A stretch of 64,000 nucleotides of DNA from positions 1 to 64,000 of the forward strand of contig NZ_CABSIF010000004.1 in assembly GCF_902477725.1 (NCBI RefSeq), written 5' to 3'. Source of the DNA: an uncultured Desulfovibrio sp. Its GTDB lineage: Bacteria; Desulfobacterota; Desulfovibrionia; Desulfovibrionales; Desulfovibrionaceae. Within the stretch, counting starts at the first letter, position 1; the number at the start of each line of letters is the position of its first letter. Both the position numbers and the translations under genes were made by a program. A model generated the notes under the pieces. That model was not told where the DNA came from, did no database searches, and saw only the letters and a program-made list of their open reading frames with translations. Shown here piece after piece: positions 51,791 through 61,215 of the stretch.

Positions 51791-53093
51791 AATCCGCAAG
51801 CAGAGCCTTGAATGCCCTGTGCGTCACGGTCAGCCTGTGGGGCGTCAGAACGTGCAGGAACTGCTGGGCAGGGAACTGCCAGAAAACGCTGACGACTTTG
51901 ACTGCTTTGACGAAAGCGACGAGGACCGCACCAGCCTGCGCCTCGGGCCGCAACATCCCGCCACGCACGGCGTGCTGCGCCTCGACCTTGAGCTTGAGGG
52001 CGAAACCATTTTGAGCTGCGACCCGCAGGTGGGTTATCTGCACCGTGGCTTTGAAAAAATGGCCGAAACCTTCACCTACGCGCAGGCCCTCACCCTCACT
52101 GACCGGCTGGACTACATCGCCGCCATGTCCAACAACACGGGCTACTGCCTTGCGGTGGAAAAGCTGCTGGGCGTGCAGGCTCCGCTACGGGCGCGTTACA
52201 TCCGCACCATTGCCTGCGAGATGTCGCGCCTGTGTTCGCATCTGCTCTGGCTTGCCACCCACGCGCTGGATATCGGGGCCATGACCGTCTTTCTGTACTG
52301 CTTCCGCGAACGCGAAATGCTGCTGGATCTTTTTGAAGACCTCTGCGGCGCGCGCCTCACCCTGACGTATCCGCGCATCGGCGGCGTGCGGCAGGACGTG
52401 ACAGGGCGCTTCATGGAAGGTTTGCAGGATTTTCTCAATATCTTCCCCAAGCGCATACTTGAGTACGAAACCCTGCTCGATACCAACCGTATCTGGTTGC
52501 AGCGCACGGTGGGCGTTGGCGTGCTGAGCGGCGAGGAAGCTCTTGCTCTCGGCCTCACCGGGGCTTGCCTGCGCGGTTCGGGCGTGGATTACGATGTGCG
52601 CAAGCACGAACCCTACGATGCCTATGATCTGGTGGATTTTGAAGTGCCGCTGGGCAGCGATGGCGATATTTACGCCCGCTACCGCTGCCGCATGGAAGAA
52701 ATGCGCCAGTCTGTGCGCATTCTGCAACAGTGCGTGGATCAGCTCCCTCCCGGCGCGACCCTTGCGGCAGATGCCCCCGATCTGCTCATGCCCTACAGGG
52801 CGTGGCGCAGCGAGGCTGAAACAGCGCTTTTTGGCGGCAGTCTGCGGCAGGTCATGCACGACAACAATATCTACATGCCCGGCGATGTGTACGTGGCCAC
52901 CGAGGCTCCCAAGGGCGAGCTTGGCTTCTACTTTGTGAGCGACGGCAGCAGCAGGCCTTACCGCATGCACGTGCGCGGGCCGTCGTTTATCCATATCGGC
53001 GCGCTGGCAAGCATCGCCCCGGGCGGGCTTATTGCCGACCTTATTGCCAATATCGGCAGCATGGACGTGGTGCTGGGAGAATCTGACCGGTAA
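51783..53093 (+). CDS. nuoD: Complex I-like subunit D (quinone site)
   Basis: The 436-residue 49-kDa-type subunit is related to NiFe hydrogenase large subunits. LGPQHPATHGVLR, VGYLHRGFEKMAE, the Tyr-containing LDYIAAMSNN and the C-terminal RGPSFIHIGAL...IGSMDVVLGESDR are all present. A 45-residue acidic N-terminal extension (ENADDFDCFDESDED) is longer than usual. The nickel-binding Cys residues of hydrogenases are absent, as in all complex I enzymes. Confidence 0.95.
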   Translation: MSEIRKQSLECPVRHGQPVGRQNVQELLGRELPENADDFDCFDESDEDRTSLRLGPQHPATHGVLRLDLELEGETILSCDPQVGYLHRGFEKMAETFTYAQALTLTDRLDYIAAMSNNTGYCLAVEKLLGVQAPLRARYIRTIACEMSRLCSHLLWLATHALDIGAMTVFLYCFREREMLLDLFEDLCGARLTLTYPRIGGVRQDVTGRFMEGLQDFLNIFPKRILEYETLLDTNRIWLQRTVGVGVLSGEEALALGLTGACLRGSGVDYDVRKHEPYDAYDLVDFEVPLGSDGDIYARYRCRMEEMRQSVRILQQCVDQLPPGATLAADAPDLLMPYRAWRSEAETALFGGSLRQVMHDNNIYMPGDVYVATEAPKGELGFYFVSDGSSRPYRMHVRGPSFIHIGALASIAPGGLIADLIANIGSMDVVLGESDR

Positions 53094-53171
53094 ACCAAGG
53101 GGCAGACTGCAAGGCCGATGGCTGCGCAGGGCAACCGGGTTTACGGCTACAACCAATCTGGCAGGGAAACC

Positions 53172-54140
53172 ATGAATGTTCTGGTAATTGTACTGCAACT
53201 TCTTGTGCTTCTGGTGGTCGTGCTGCTGCATGTGGCCTATGCCACATACTTTGAGCGCAAGGTCATCGGCCATATGCAGATGCGGATGGGCCCCACCCGC
53301 GTGGGCTGGCTTGGGCTGCTGCAACCCATTGCGGATGGCATCAAGAGCTTTTTCAAGGAAGACATCATCCCCTCTGCGGCGGACAAGCCCATCTTCATGC
53401 TTGCTCCCATCATCTGTCTGGTGCCCGCCTTTGCCTCGCTGGCGATCCTGCCGTGGGCCGAGGGCTGGGCCTTGTCCAACATCAATATCGGCCTGCTTTT
53501 TGTGTTCGCCATGAGTTCCCTTGGCGGCTACGGGGTTGTGCTGGCGGGCTGGGCCTCAAACTCCAAGTTCAGCTTTCTTGGCGGGTTGCGGGCCTCGGCG
53601 CAGGTAATCAGTTATGAAATCGCCATGGGCCTCAGCCTTGTGGGCGTGATGCTGCTCTCCGGTTCGCTCAATCTGGGCGACATTGTGGCAGCGCAGGGTG
53701 ATTCGTTTTTTGGCATGTTCGCCTTCCGTCAGTGCATCGGCTTTTTCATCTTTTGCGTTGCCATGCTGGCGGAAACCAACCGCGTGCCCTTTGACCTGCC
53801 CGAGGCGGAAAGTGAGCTTGTTTCCGGCTATTGCACGGAATACAGCGGCATGCGCTACGCCCTGTTTTTCATGGCCGAATACACGTCCATGTTTGTGATG
53901 GCCACGGTGGGTGTGGTCTGCTTTCTGGGCGGCTGGCGCGGCCCGGTGGAAGTGGACTTTTTCCCGCCGTTCTGGCTGGTGCTCAAGGTGTATGGCGTCA
54001 TGTTTTTCTTTTTCTGGGTGCGGGCCACGCTGCCGCGTTACCGCTACGACCAGCTCATGGCCCTTGGCTGGAAGGTGCTTATCCCCCTGGCGCTCTTCAA
54101 TATTGTGATTACGGCTCTGGGCAAGGCCCTAGCCTCTTGA
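53172..54140 (+). CDS. nuoH: Complex I-like membrane subunit H
   Basis: ATG 53172 follows CAGGGA; an earlier ATG at 53118 has no ribosome binding site. The 322-residue, eight-helix subunit connects the quinone site with the proton channels. Conserved stretches are FERKVIGHMQMRMGPTRVGWLGLLQPIADGIKSFFKED, QVISYEIAMGL and AETNRVPFDLPEAESELVSGY. Its stop overlaps an ATG shortly before nuoI. Confidence 0.95.
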   Translation: MNVLVIVLQLLVLLVVVLLHVAYATYFERKVIGHMQMRMGPTRVGWLGLLQPIADGIKSFFKEDIIPSAADKPIFMLAPIICLVPAFASLAILPWAEGWALSNINIGLLFVFAMSSLGGYGVVLAGWASNSKFSFLGGLRASAQVISYEIAMGLSLVGVMLLSGSLNLGDIVAAQGDSFFGMFAFRQCIGFFIFCVAMLAETNRVPFDLPEAESELVSGYCTEYSGMRYALFFMAEYTSMFVMATVGVVCFLGGWRGPVEVDFFPPFWLVLKVYGVMFFFFWVRATLPRYRYDQLMALGWKVLIPLALFNIVITALGKALAS

Positions 54141-54154
54141 TGAGGAGAGCAGAC

Positions 54155-54844
54155 ATGCAGATTCAGTACAAAGCGCCCCGCAACTGGCTGCAAACCCTGT
54201 TGCAGACAGAAATAGCCCAGGGCATGGCCCTGACTTTGCGGCGCATGTTCAACCGCCCCATAACGCGGCAGTACCCGGAAGAAAAACCTGTGGTCGCCGC
54301 TGGTTTCCGCGGGCGGCACGCCCTGGTGCGCGATGCCGCAACCGGCGAGAGCCGTTGTGTTGCCTGTATGCGCTGCGCGCGGGTGTGCCCCTCGCACTGC
54401 ATACGCATTCGCTGGAGCCGCGCCGCAGATAACAGCCGCGTGGTGGATGCCTATAATATCGATGCCCTGCGCTGCATTTTTTGCGGCTACTGCGCAGAGG
54501 TATGCCCGGTGAACGCCATTGTGCTGACAGAAGTCTATGCCTACGCAGCCAACGGGCGTTCGGCCTTCAAGTTTGACAAGCAGGCCCTGCTGGACAACTG
54601 GGACGACTTTGCAGCGCAGAAGGGCGACATGCAAGGCTATGTGAACCCCCTGTGCCGCCCCCGCAACATGCCCGAAGGCGCGCTTGCCCATGCCAAGCGG
54701 GTGGCGGTGGATGCGGAATGGAGCGGAGCGGAGCAGTGGGTGGGCAAGAATCACCGAGCTGCGTGCACTCGAACGCAAGGCGCAGAGCCGGCCTCGAGCG
54801 CGTCCGGCCACGGTCAGACAAATCAGGACGGTGCTGCGCAATGA
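54155..54844 (+). CDS. nuoI: Complex I-like ferredoxin subunit I
   Basis: ATG 54155 has AGGAGAG five bases upstream. The 229-residue protein carries two [4Fe-4S] motifs, CVACMRCARVCP and CIFCGYCAEVCP (clusters N6a and N6b), which deliver electrons to NuoB. In a complex without the E, F and G subunits it is the likely docking point for an electron donor. The C-terminal 50 residues (SGAEQWVGKNHRAACTRTQGAEP...) are variable and probably disordered. Confidence 0.94.
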   Translation: MQIQYKAPRNWLQTLLQTEIAQGMALTLRRMFNRPITRQYPEEKPVVAAGFRGRHALVRDAATGESRCVACMRCARVCPSHCIRIRWSRAADNSRVVDAYNIDALRCIFCGYCAEVCPVNAIVLTEVYAYAANGRSAFKFDKQALLDNWDDFAAQKGDMQGYVNPLCRPRNMPEGALAHAKRVAVDAEWSGAEQWVGKNHRAACTRTQGAEPASSASGHGQTNQDGAAQ

Positions 54845-55020
54845 TCTGCCAAAAATCTGTGCTGATCTGCGGCAATGCCCGTCCGTTGCAGGCCTCCCTG
54901 TCCGTAGCGGAAAAGGCATGCTCGGCAGAACGGACGGTGAGCGTGGATGACAGGCCTCCTTGCGGAGGCATCCCGGAACAGAGCGCAAGTCCACTGCGGA
55001 GGTGGAACGGTGTTTGGTGA
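54841..55020 (+). CDS. Possible small Cys-containing protein between nuoI and nuoJ
   Basis: ATG 54841 overlaps the nuoI stop in ATGA. The frame runs 59 codons and ends 11 bases inside nuoJ. The peptide has four Cys (MICQKSVLICG, KACSA, PPCGG) and resembles no known complex I subunit. Coupling geometry is good, but it could be an accidental frame in the 165-base nuoI-nuoJ gap. Confidence 0.25.
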   Translation: MICQKSVLICGNARPLQASLSVAEKACSAERTVSVDDRPPCGGIPEQSASPLRRWNGVW

Positions 55021-55597
55021 AATATTTTTTCTATACTGCGCCTTTGTCATAACCGTGTGCGGCGTGCTGGCTATCAGCCTGCGCAATCCCATTCACTGCG
55101 TGTTGCTGGTGCTGCTGCTGTTCTTCCACATGGCGGCGGTCTACCTGACCTTGCAGGCCGAATTTCTGGCAGCCATACAGATCATCGTCTATGCCGGGGC
55201 CATCTTGGTCATGTACCTTTTTGTGCTCTTTCTGGTGAACCTGCAACGCGAGTTGCGGCTGCCTGCCCTGACCCCCAAGCCCATTGTGGGCTATGCGCTG
55301 GCTGCTGCCCTGTGCGGCGGCATTCTCTGGGGCGTGGCTGGCTTTGTACCGGGGGGCAAGGGCCAATGGCCCCTTGAAGCCCTGCGCGAGGTCACGCACA
55401 CCAAGGCCTTGAGCCGCGAGCTGTTCACCAACCATTTTCTTTCGCTGGAAATTGCGGGCGTGCTGCTGCTGGTGGCTCTGGTGGCTGCCCTGACCCTTGC
55501 GCGCAGGCAGCCCGTGTGCACACCCGCCCCGGCGCAGGCCCAAGACAATGCCTGCCCTTGCGCGAGCGGCAACAAAGACCAAGGAGGCGCGGCGTGA
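55010..55597 (+). CDS. nuoJ: Complex I-like membrane subunit J
   Basis: GTG 55010 with GGAGG eight bases upstream gives 195 residues starting MFGEIFFLYCAFVITVCGVLAI. An upstream in-frame ATG would add a hydrophilic stretch not found in the family. Five membrane helices with HMAAVYLTLQAEFLAAIQIIVYAGAILVMYLFVLFLVNL are typical. A Cys-containing C-terminal tail (CPCASGNKD) is unusual. Confidence 0.93.
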   Translation: MFGEIFFLYCAFVITVCGVLAISLRNPIHCVLLVLLLFFHMAAVYLTLQAEFLAAIQIIVYAGAILVMYLFVLFLVNLQRELRLPALTPKPIVGYALAAALCGGILWGVAGFVPGGKGQWPLEALREVTHTKALSRELFTNHFLSLEIAGVLLLVALVAALTLARRQPVCTPAPAQAQDNACPCASGNKDQGGAA

Positions 55598-55896
55598 TTC
55601 CCCTTTCCTGGTACATGGCGCTGGCAGCAGTGCTTTTCTGCATAGGTGTGGCCGGGTTTCTGACGCGCCGCAACATCATTGTGATGCTGCTCTCGCTTGA
55701 ATTGATGCTCAACGGCGTCAACCTCAATCTGGTGGCCATGAGCTATTTCATGGACGCTCTGCGCGGGCAGGCTTTTACCATTTTCATCATCACCGTTGCC
55801 GCCTGCGAGGCCGCAGTGGGGCTTGGCATTGTCATCTGTCTGTTCCGCAGCCACAAAAGTGTGCGTAACGAAGATATAACCACGATGCGGGGGTAA
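55594..55896 (+). CDS. nuoK: Complex I-like membrane subunit K
   Basis: GTG 55594 overlaps the nuoJ stop and follows AAGGAGG. The 100-residue, three-helix subunit has the conserved Glu-bearing helices LLSLELMLNGVNLNLV and TVAACEAAVGLGIVI that form part of the proton path. Length is exactly that of the family. Confidence 0.95.
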   Translation: MIPLSWYMALAAVLFCIGVAGFLTRRNIIVMLLSLELMLNGVNLNLVAMSYFMDALRGQAFTIFIITVAACEAAVGLGIVICLFRSHKSVRNEDITTMRG

Positions 55897-55898
55897 AC

Positions 55899-57827
55899 AT
55901 GCCAATATACTTGCTGCTTATTCCTCTGTGCCCGTTGCTGGCCTTTGTGCTCACCCTGATCTGCGGCCGCCAATGGGGCGAGCGCGCCCACTGGCTGCCC
56001 ATTGCGGCCATTGGCATCTCCCTTGTCTGCTCCTTGCTTGCCCTGCGGGATGTGCTGGCGGGCAATATCGTCAATGCCGATGTGCATACATGGATAGCCT
56101 CCGGCAACCTGCGCGTGACCTTTGGCTTTCTGGTGGACCAGCTCACGGCGGTCATGCTGGTCGTGGTTACCAGTGTCAGTAGCCTGGTGCACATTTATTC
56201 CGTGGGCTACATGCGGGGCGAAAAGGGCTATTACCGCTTTTTCGCCTATCTTGGCCTGTTTTCCTTTTCCATGCTCATGCTGGTCATGGGCAACAACTTT
56301 TTGCAGCTCTTTTTTGGCTGGGAGGCTGTGGGGCTTTCGTCCTATCTGCTCATCGGCTTTTATTATGAAAAGGATTCCGCCTCGGATGCGGGCAAGAAAG
56401 CCTTTATCGTCAACAGGTTCGGCGACTTTGGCTTCCTGCTCGGGCTGTTCTGCATTTTTACCATTTTTGGCAGCCTGCACTATGCGGATGTGTTGCCCCA
56501 GGCTGGAATGCTTGAGGGCATGACCTTTACCCTGTGCGGCTATACGGTCAGCGCGCCCACGCTTGTCTGCCTGCTGCTGTTCTGCGGCGCGGTGGGCAAG
56601 TCGGCCCAGCTTCCTTTGCATGTGTGGCTGCCCGATGCCATGGAAGGCCCCACCCCGGTGAGCGCGCTTATCCACGCGGCCACCATGGTGACGGCGGGCG
56701 TGTTTATGCTGGCGCGCTGCAATGCCCTGTTTGCGTTGTCGCCCACGGCGCTGGCCGTCATTACGGTAGTAGGCGCGGTCACAACGCTCTTTGCCGCCAC
56801 CATTGCGCTCACGCAGACCGACATCAAGAGGGTGGTGGCCTATTCGACCATCAGCCAGCTGGCCTACATGTTCATTGCCTGCGGCGTGGGAGCCTACGGC
56901 GCTGGCGTGTTCCACCGGGGTGCCCATGCCTTTTTCAAGGCCTTGCTCTTCCTTGGCTGCGGCTCGGTGATTCTGGGCATGCACCACGAGCAGGACATGC
57001 GCTCCATGGGCGGGCTTGGCAGGTATATGCCCATTACCAGCGCCACCTTTTTGCTGGCCTCGCTTTCCATTGCCGGTGTGCCGGGGCTGGCTGGCTTTTT
57101 CAGCAAGGACGAAATCCTGCTCATGGCCTTCAACGCGGGCACGTTCACGGGCTATCTGGCCTGGGCCGTGGGCGTGCTGGTGGCCTTTATGACGGCTTTT
57201 TACTCCTTCCGTCTGTATTTCAGCGTGTTTACGGGCCAGTTTCGGGGGACGGAGCACCAGCGCGAGCATCTGCACGAATCGCCGCGCGTGGTCACTGTTC
57301 CTTTGCTGGTGCTGGCCGTGGGGGCTGTGGCCTCGGGCTGGCTGGGCATTCCGCATGTTCTGGGCGGCTCCAACCACTGGGCGGAGTTTTTCGCTCCGGT
57401 GACGGGGCACCCGCACGTGCATGTATCCGGCGCGGTGGAGCTTGGGCTGATGGCTGTTTCCGTAGCTGCTGGCTTTGCGGGCATCGGCCTGGCCTGGCTC
57501 ATGTATTGCCGCAGCCCGGAACTTCCGGGCAAGGTGGCGGGGGCTTTCAGCGGCCTGTACCGACTGTTTTCGCGCAAGTACTGGGTGGACGAAATCTATG
57601 TGGCCTGTCTTGTGCGGCCAACGCTGTGGCTGGCGGATAACCTGTTGCTGGGCGTGGTGGACACGCGCGGTATTGAAGGCGTGGTCAACGGTGTGCCGCG
57701 CGCTATCGGCAGACTGTCCACAAGCCTGCGCAGGCTTCAGGACGGGCAGGTGGCGCATTATCTTACATGGCTGGCCGGGGGCGCGGCAGCGCTCCTGCTG
57801 GTATTGCAACTGGGCTTTTTTTCCTAA
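55899..57827 (+). CDS. nuoL: Complex I-like antiporter subunit L
   Basis: The 642-residue subunit has 14 or more helices and the proton-channel core: NNFLQLFFGWEAVGLSSYLLIGFYYEK, GKSAQLPLHVWLPDAMEGPTPVSALIHAATMVTAGVFML and DIKRVVAYSTISQLAYM. A C-terminal lateral-helix region ends the protein. The ATG follows a GGGGG two bases after nuoK. Confidence 0.96.
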   Translation: MPIYLLLIPLCPLLAFVLTLICGRQWGERAHWLPIAAIGISLVCSLLALRDVLAGNIVNADVHTWIASGNLRVTFGFLVDQLTAVMLVVVTSVSSLVHIYSVGYMRGEKGYYRFFAYLGLFSFSMLMLVMGNNFLQLFFGWEAVGLSSYLLIGFYYEKDSASDAGKKAFIVNRFGDFGFLLGLFCIFTIFGSLHYADVLPQAGMLEGMTFTLCGYTVSAPTLVCLLLFCGAVGKSAQLPLHVWLPDAMEGPTPVSALIHAATMVTAGVFMLARCNALFALSPTALAVITVVGAVTTLFAATIALTQTDIKRVVAYSTISQLAYMFIACGVGAYGAGVFHRGAHAFFKALLFLGCGSVILGMHHEQDMRSMGGLGRYMPITSATFLLASLSIAGVPGLAGFFSKDEILLMAFNAGTFTGYLAWAVGVLVAFMTAFYSFRLYFSVFTGQFRGTEHQREHLHESPRVVTVPLLVLAVGAVASGWLGIPHVLGGSNHWAEFFAPVTGHPHVHVSGAVELGLMAVSVAAGFAGIGLAWLMYCRSPELPGKVAGAFSGLYRLFSRKYWVDEIYVACLVRPTLWLADNLLLGVVDTRGIEGVVNGVPRAIGRLSTSLRRLQDGQVAHYLTWLAGGAAALLLVLQLGFFS

Positions 57828-57845
57828 CAACGGCGGGGAGATCGC

Positions 57846-59339
57846 ATGTCTGTACCTGTTCTTTCCTTGCTCATCTTTGTGCCTCTGGCGGGTGGGCTTT
57901 CCCTGCTGGCTGTTGCGCGCCGCAACGAAGAAACCATCAAGCTGGGCGCGCTTGCCGTATGCCTGCTTGAGCTGTGCCTGAGCTTTGTGGCCCTGGGCCG
58001 CTTTGATAAAAGCCTGTGGCAGATGCAACTGGTGGAAAACTGCGCGTGGATTGAGAGCCTGAACATCAATTACGCTCTGGGCGTGGACGGCATAAGCGTG
58101 CTGTTTCTGCCCCTGACGGCCCTCATAACCCTGATGGGCGTGGCGGTGTCGTACAAAAGCATCAAGGTCAAGGCCAAGGAGTTTTTCATCAGCCTGCTGC
58201 TGCTTGAAAGCGCCATGGTGGGCGTGTTTTGCGCCACTGACCTCATGTTGTTTTACATTTTCTGGGAAGCCATGCTCATTCCCATGTTCCTGCTCATTGG
58301 CGTGTGGGGCGGGCCGCGCCGCATTTACGCCACGGTGAAGTTCTTTCTCTACACCCTGCTGGGCAGTTTGCTGATGCTGCTGGGCATCATCCTGCTGTAC
58401 CTCAAGGGCGGGCATACCTTCGACATCATGGCGCTGGCGCGCAACAACTTTGACCCCCGGCTGCAACTGCTGCTGTTCTGGGCCTTTTTTGCCGCTTTTG
58501 CGGTCAAGGTGCCCATGTGGCCCGTGCACACGTGGCTGCCAGACGCGCATACCGAAGCGCCCACGGCGGCCTCGGTCATTCTGGCTGGCGTGCTGATCAA
58601 AATGGGGGCATACGGCTTTTTGCGCTTCTCGCTGCCGCTGTTTCCCTATGCCGCATGGGTGCTGCTCAAGCCCATGCTGGTGCTTTCCGTCATCGCCATC
58701 GTGTACGGAGCGCTGGTCTGCCTTGCGCAGACGGACGTCAAGCGGCTCATCGCCTACAGTTCCGTCAGCCATATGGGCTTTGTGACTCTGGGGCTTTTTG
58801 CGCTGACCCAAAAGGGCGTGGAGGGTTCCATTTTGCAGATGATCAACCACGGCATAGTGACGGGCGCGCTCTTTCTGGGCGTGGGCATGCTCTATGACCG
58901 CACCCACACGCGTGAGATCAAGGTATACGGGGGGCTGGCCTCGGTCATGCCCTTATTGGCGGCCTTTTTCATGGTCTTTACCCTTGCGGCTGTCGGCTTG
59001 CCCGGCACCAACGGTTTTGTGGGCGAATTCCTGATTCTGCTCGGCGGCTTTGAACGCGCGCCCTGGGCCGCGGTGGTGGCGTCTTCGGGCCTGATATTGG
59101 GCGCGTGGTATATGCTCTGGCTGTATCAGCGCGTGTTTTTCCGCCAGGTGTCTGAAACCGTGCGCGGCCTGGTCGGGGAAAAACTTGACGGGCGCGAGAT
59201 AGCCATTTTGCTGACCATGAGCCTGCTTATTGTGGGCATCGGCATCTTCCCCAACGTGCTGCTGGAATACATGCACGCTACGGTGGAACATCTGGTGGCA
59301 GATACCCAGCAGGCCTTTGCGGTTTTTGCCGCAAACTAG
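57846..59339 (+). CDS. nuoM: Complex I-like antiporter subunit M
   Basis: The 497-residue proton-channel subunit shows FYIFWEAMLIPMFLLIGVWGG, KVPMWPVHTWLPDAHTEAPTAASVILAGVLIKMGAYG and DVKRLIAYSSVSHMGFV. GGGGAG lies before the ATG. Its TAG stop is the first arm of a series of hairpins in the following gap. Confidence 0.96.
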   Translation: MSVPVLSLLIFVPLAGGLSLLAVARRNEETIKLGALAVCLLELCLSFVALGRFDKSLWQMQLVENCAWIESLNINYALGVDGISVLFLPLTALITLMGVAVSYKSIKVKAKEFFISLLLLESAMVGVFCATDLMLFYIFWEAMLIPMFLLIGVWGGPRRIYATVKFFLYTLLGSLLMLLGIILLYLKGGHTFDIMALARNNFDPRLQLLLFWAFFAAFAVKVPMWPVHTWLPDAHTEAPTAASVILAGVLIKMGAYGFLRFSLPLFPYAAWVLLKPMLVLSVIAIVYGALVCLAQTDVKRLIAYSSVSHMGFVTLGLFALTQKGVEGSILQMINHGIVTGALFLGVGMLYDRTHTREIKVYGGLASVMPLLAAFFMVFTLAAVGLPGTNGFVGEFLILLGGFERAPWAAVVASSGLILGAWYMLWLYQRVFFRQVSETVRGLVGEKLDGREIAILLTMSLLIVGIGIFPNVLLEYMHATVEHLVADTQQAFAVFAAN

Positions 59340-59475
59340 AGCATTTCAACTTTGAAAAGGTTAAATGCTCTACCGCTGCACGAGAGTGCAGCGCGCCACA
59401 ACGTGGCGTGGATTCTGCCGAAAATCGCATTTTTCGGTAGAATGACACCTTTGAAATGTGAAGCATTTCAAAGGT
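59337..59475. repeat. Cluster of five consecutive hairpins between nuoM and nuoN
   Basis: Five inverted repeats follow each other: TAGAGCATTT/AAATGCTCTA (59337-59372, including the nuoM stop), GCTGCAC/GTGCAGC (59375-59392), CGCCAC/GTGGCG (59394-59408), TTCTGCCGAAAA/TTTTCGG-TAGAA (59413-59442) and ACCTTTGAAATG/CATTTCAAAGGT (59447-59475). The last is a perfect 12-bp stem. The first and last units share GCATTTCAA. This looks like a REP/BIME-like intergenic element. The remaining bases to nuoN (59476-59632) show no gene. Confidence 0.8.
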
Positions 59476-59632
59476 AATCTGGTCTAGACGACATCGCGGG
59501 CAGGGCGGCACGACGCTGTTCCGGCCCGCGCACAGGCAATAAATGTTTGCGCCCCCGCCGCAGGCCAGCGCATGGCCCCGACAGCTGGCGGACAACGTGT
59601 CTTGCGGCACGAGGAACACCATAGGAGCTATC

Positions 59633-61141
59633 ATGACAGCCATATCCGTAGCGCCTCTTTCTGCCCTGCCATTGCTGAAAGAACTTCCGGCCCTGCTGCC
59701 GGAACTGACGCTCTTGGTCACGGCCATTGGCCTGCTGTGCGCCGATATGTTTTTTCCAAGGGCGCGGGCTTTTCTGCAATGGCTGACTGTAGTTGGTGCA
59801 ATAACGGCTTTTGCAGCAATTGTAGCAGTTTCTGCGGGCGGCGGGAGTGTTTCTTTTGACGGAATGTTCCGCGCTGACGGTTTTGGAGCGCTCTTTAAAG
59901 CGATTTGCGTAGTAGCACTTGCTTTTACGGCGTTAATGAGCGAAAGTTTTTTTTCACATGCCCAAATGCGTCAGGGCGAATATTACTGCCTTGCAGTATG
60001 TTCAACACTGGGCATGTGCGTGATGGCTTCGGCTGGTGATCTCATTGTGCTCTATCTGGGGCTTGAGCTCATGGCCCTGCCCATTTACGCGATGGCGGCC
60101 CTGCGCACTGGCGATCCGCGCAGCAGCGAATCGGCCATCAAATATTTTTTGATGGGCAGTTTCGCGTCGGCTCTTTTGCTTTTTGGCATGTCCCTGCTGT
60201 ACGGGCTTACCGGGCATACCGAGCTTGTGCAGATCGCTGCGGCACTGCCTGTTGCCGCAACCGGGCAGACCTTGCCCGCCCTGGTAGTTGCTTTGGCGCT
60301 CATGCTGGCAGGCATGGGGTTCAAGGTGGCTGCCGCGCCCTTCCACGTGTGGGTGCCTGATGTGTATGAAGGCGCGCCCACAACCGTGACCGCCTTTATG
60401 TCTGTGGCGGCCAAAACGGCCAGTTTCGCCGTGCTTGCGCGCGTACTGGTCATGGCCTTGCCGCAACTGGGCGCTCAGTGGAGCGGGGCGTTGGCCTTGA
60501 TGGCCGCATTGACAATGCTTCTGGGCAATATCGCTGCCGTAATGCAGACAAGCCTTAAACGCATGCTGGCGTACTCGGCCATAGCTCACGCGGGTTATGC
60601 CCTCTTGGGACTTGCCGCGTGCACAGCCGACGGCCTGCGCGCCACGGCGGCGTATTTGACCATTTACCTGTGCATGAACATGGGTGCCTTTGCCATCATG
60701 GGCTACCTTGCCGTGTACGGGAAAAAACAGGGAAATAATCCTCTGGCTGATGCGGGTGAAGACCTGGATGACTATACAGGTCTTGCCACAAGGCATCCCA
60801 CTCTTGCTGCGGCCATGCTGGTTTTTCTTTTTTCCCTGACGGGCATTCCGCCGACTGCGGGCTTTATGGGCAAATTCATGCTCTTTAAAGAAGCCTTTTC
60901 GGCAGGGTATACGGTAACGGTGCTTGTGGCTGTGATCAGCAGCACCATTTCCGCATGGTATTATCTTGGAGTGGCACGACGCATGTACATGCAGGAGGCC
61001 CCGGCAAATCACCCCGCACCCATACAGGCAGCTTCGGGCGGTGCGGGCGTGAGGGCTGTACTTCTGTGCTGTCTGACAGGTGTGGTGTTGTGGGGCGTGT
61101 TCCCGCAGACGCTGCTTTCGTGGGTGCATGTGTTTTTTTAG
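59633..61141 (+). CDS. nuoN: Complex I-like antiporter subunit N
   Basis: ATG 59633 follows TAGGAG; the frame is open further upstream but without family sequence. The 502-residue subunit carries GDLIVLYLGLELMALPIYAMAAL, GFKVAAAPFHVWVPDVYEGAPTTVTAFMSVAAKTASFAV and SLKRMLAYSAIAHAGYALLG. It ends the nuo set; no nuoE, nuoF or nuoG is found in the window. Confidence 0.95.
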   Translation: MTAISVAPLSALPLLKELPALLPELTLLVTAIGLLCADMFFPRARAFLQWLTVVGAITAFAAIVAVSAGGGSVSFDGMFRADGFGALFKAICVVALAFTALMSESFFSHAQMRQGEYYCLAVCSTLGMCVMASAGDLIVLYLGLELMALPIYAMAALRTGDPRSSESAIKYFLMGSFASALLLFGMSLLYGLTGHTELVQIAAALPVAATGQTLPALVVALALMLAGMGFKVAAAPFHVWVPDVYEGAPTTVTAFMSVAAKTASFAVLARVLVMALPQLGAQWSGALALMAALTMLLGNIAAVMQTSLKRMLAYSAIAHAGYALLGLAACTADGLRATAAYLTIYLCMNMGAFAIMGYLAVYGKKQGNNPLADAGEDLDDYTGLATRHPTLAAAMLVFLFSLTGIPPTAGFMGKFMLFKEAFSAGYTVTVLVAVISSTISAWYYLGVARRMYMQEAPANHPAPIQAASGGAGVRAVLLCCLTGVVLWGVFPQTLLSWVHVFF

Positions 61142-61215
61142 GAAGTCGCCTCAACAGCGCGTTTTCCGGCATTATTATCCGTTCGCTTGTGCGACGTTGA
61201 TCGGGAGGAGTTGGA

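Noticed and set aside
55743..58907. 1054-codon minus-strand frame opposite nuoL and nuoM
   Set aside because: It is a His/Gln/Lys-rich artefact of the third-position GC bias of two clear complex I genes on the plus strand.
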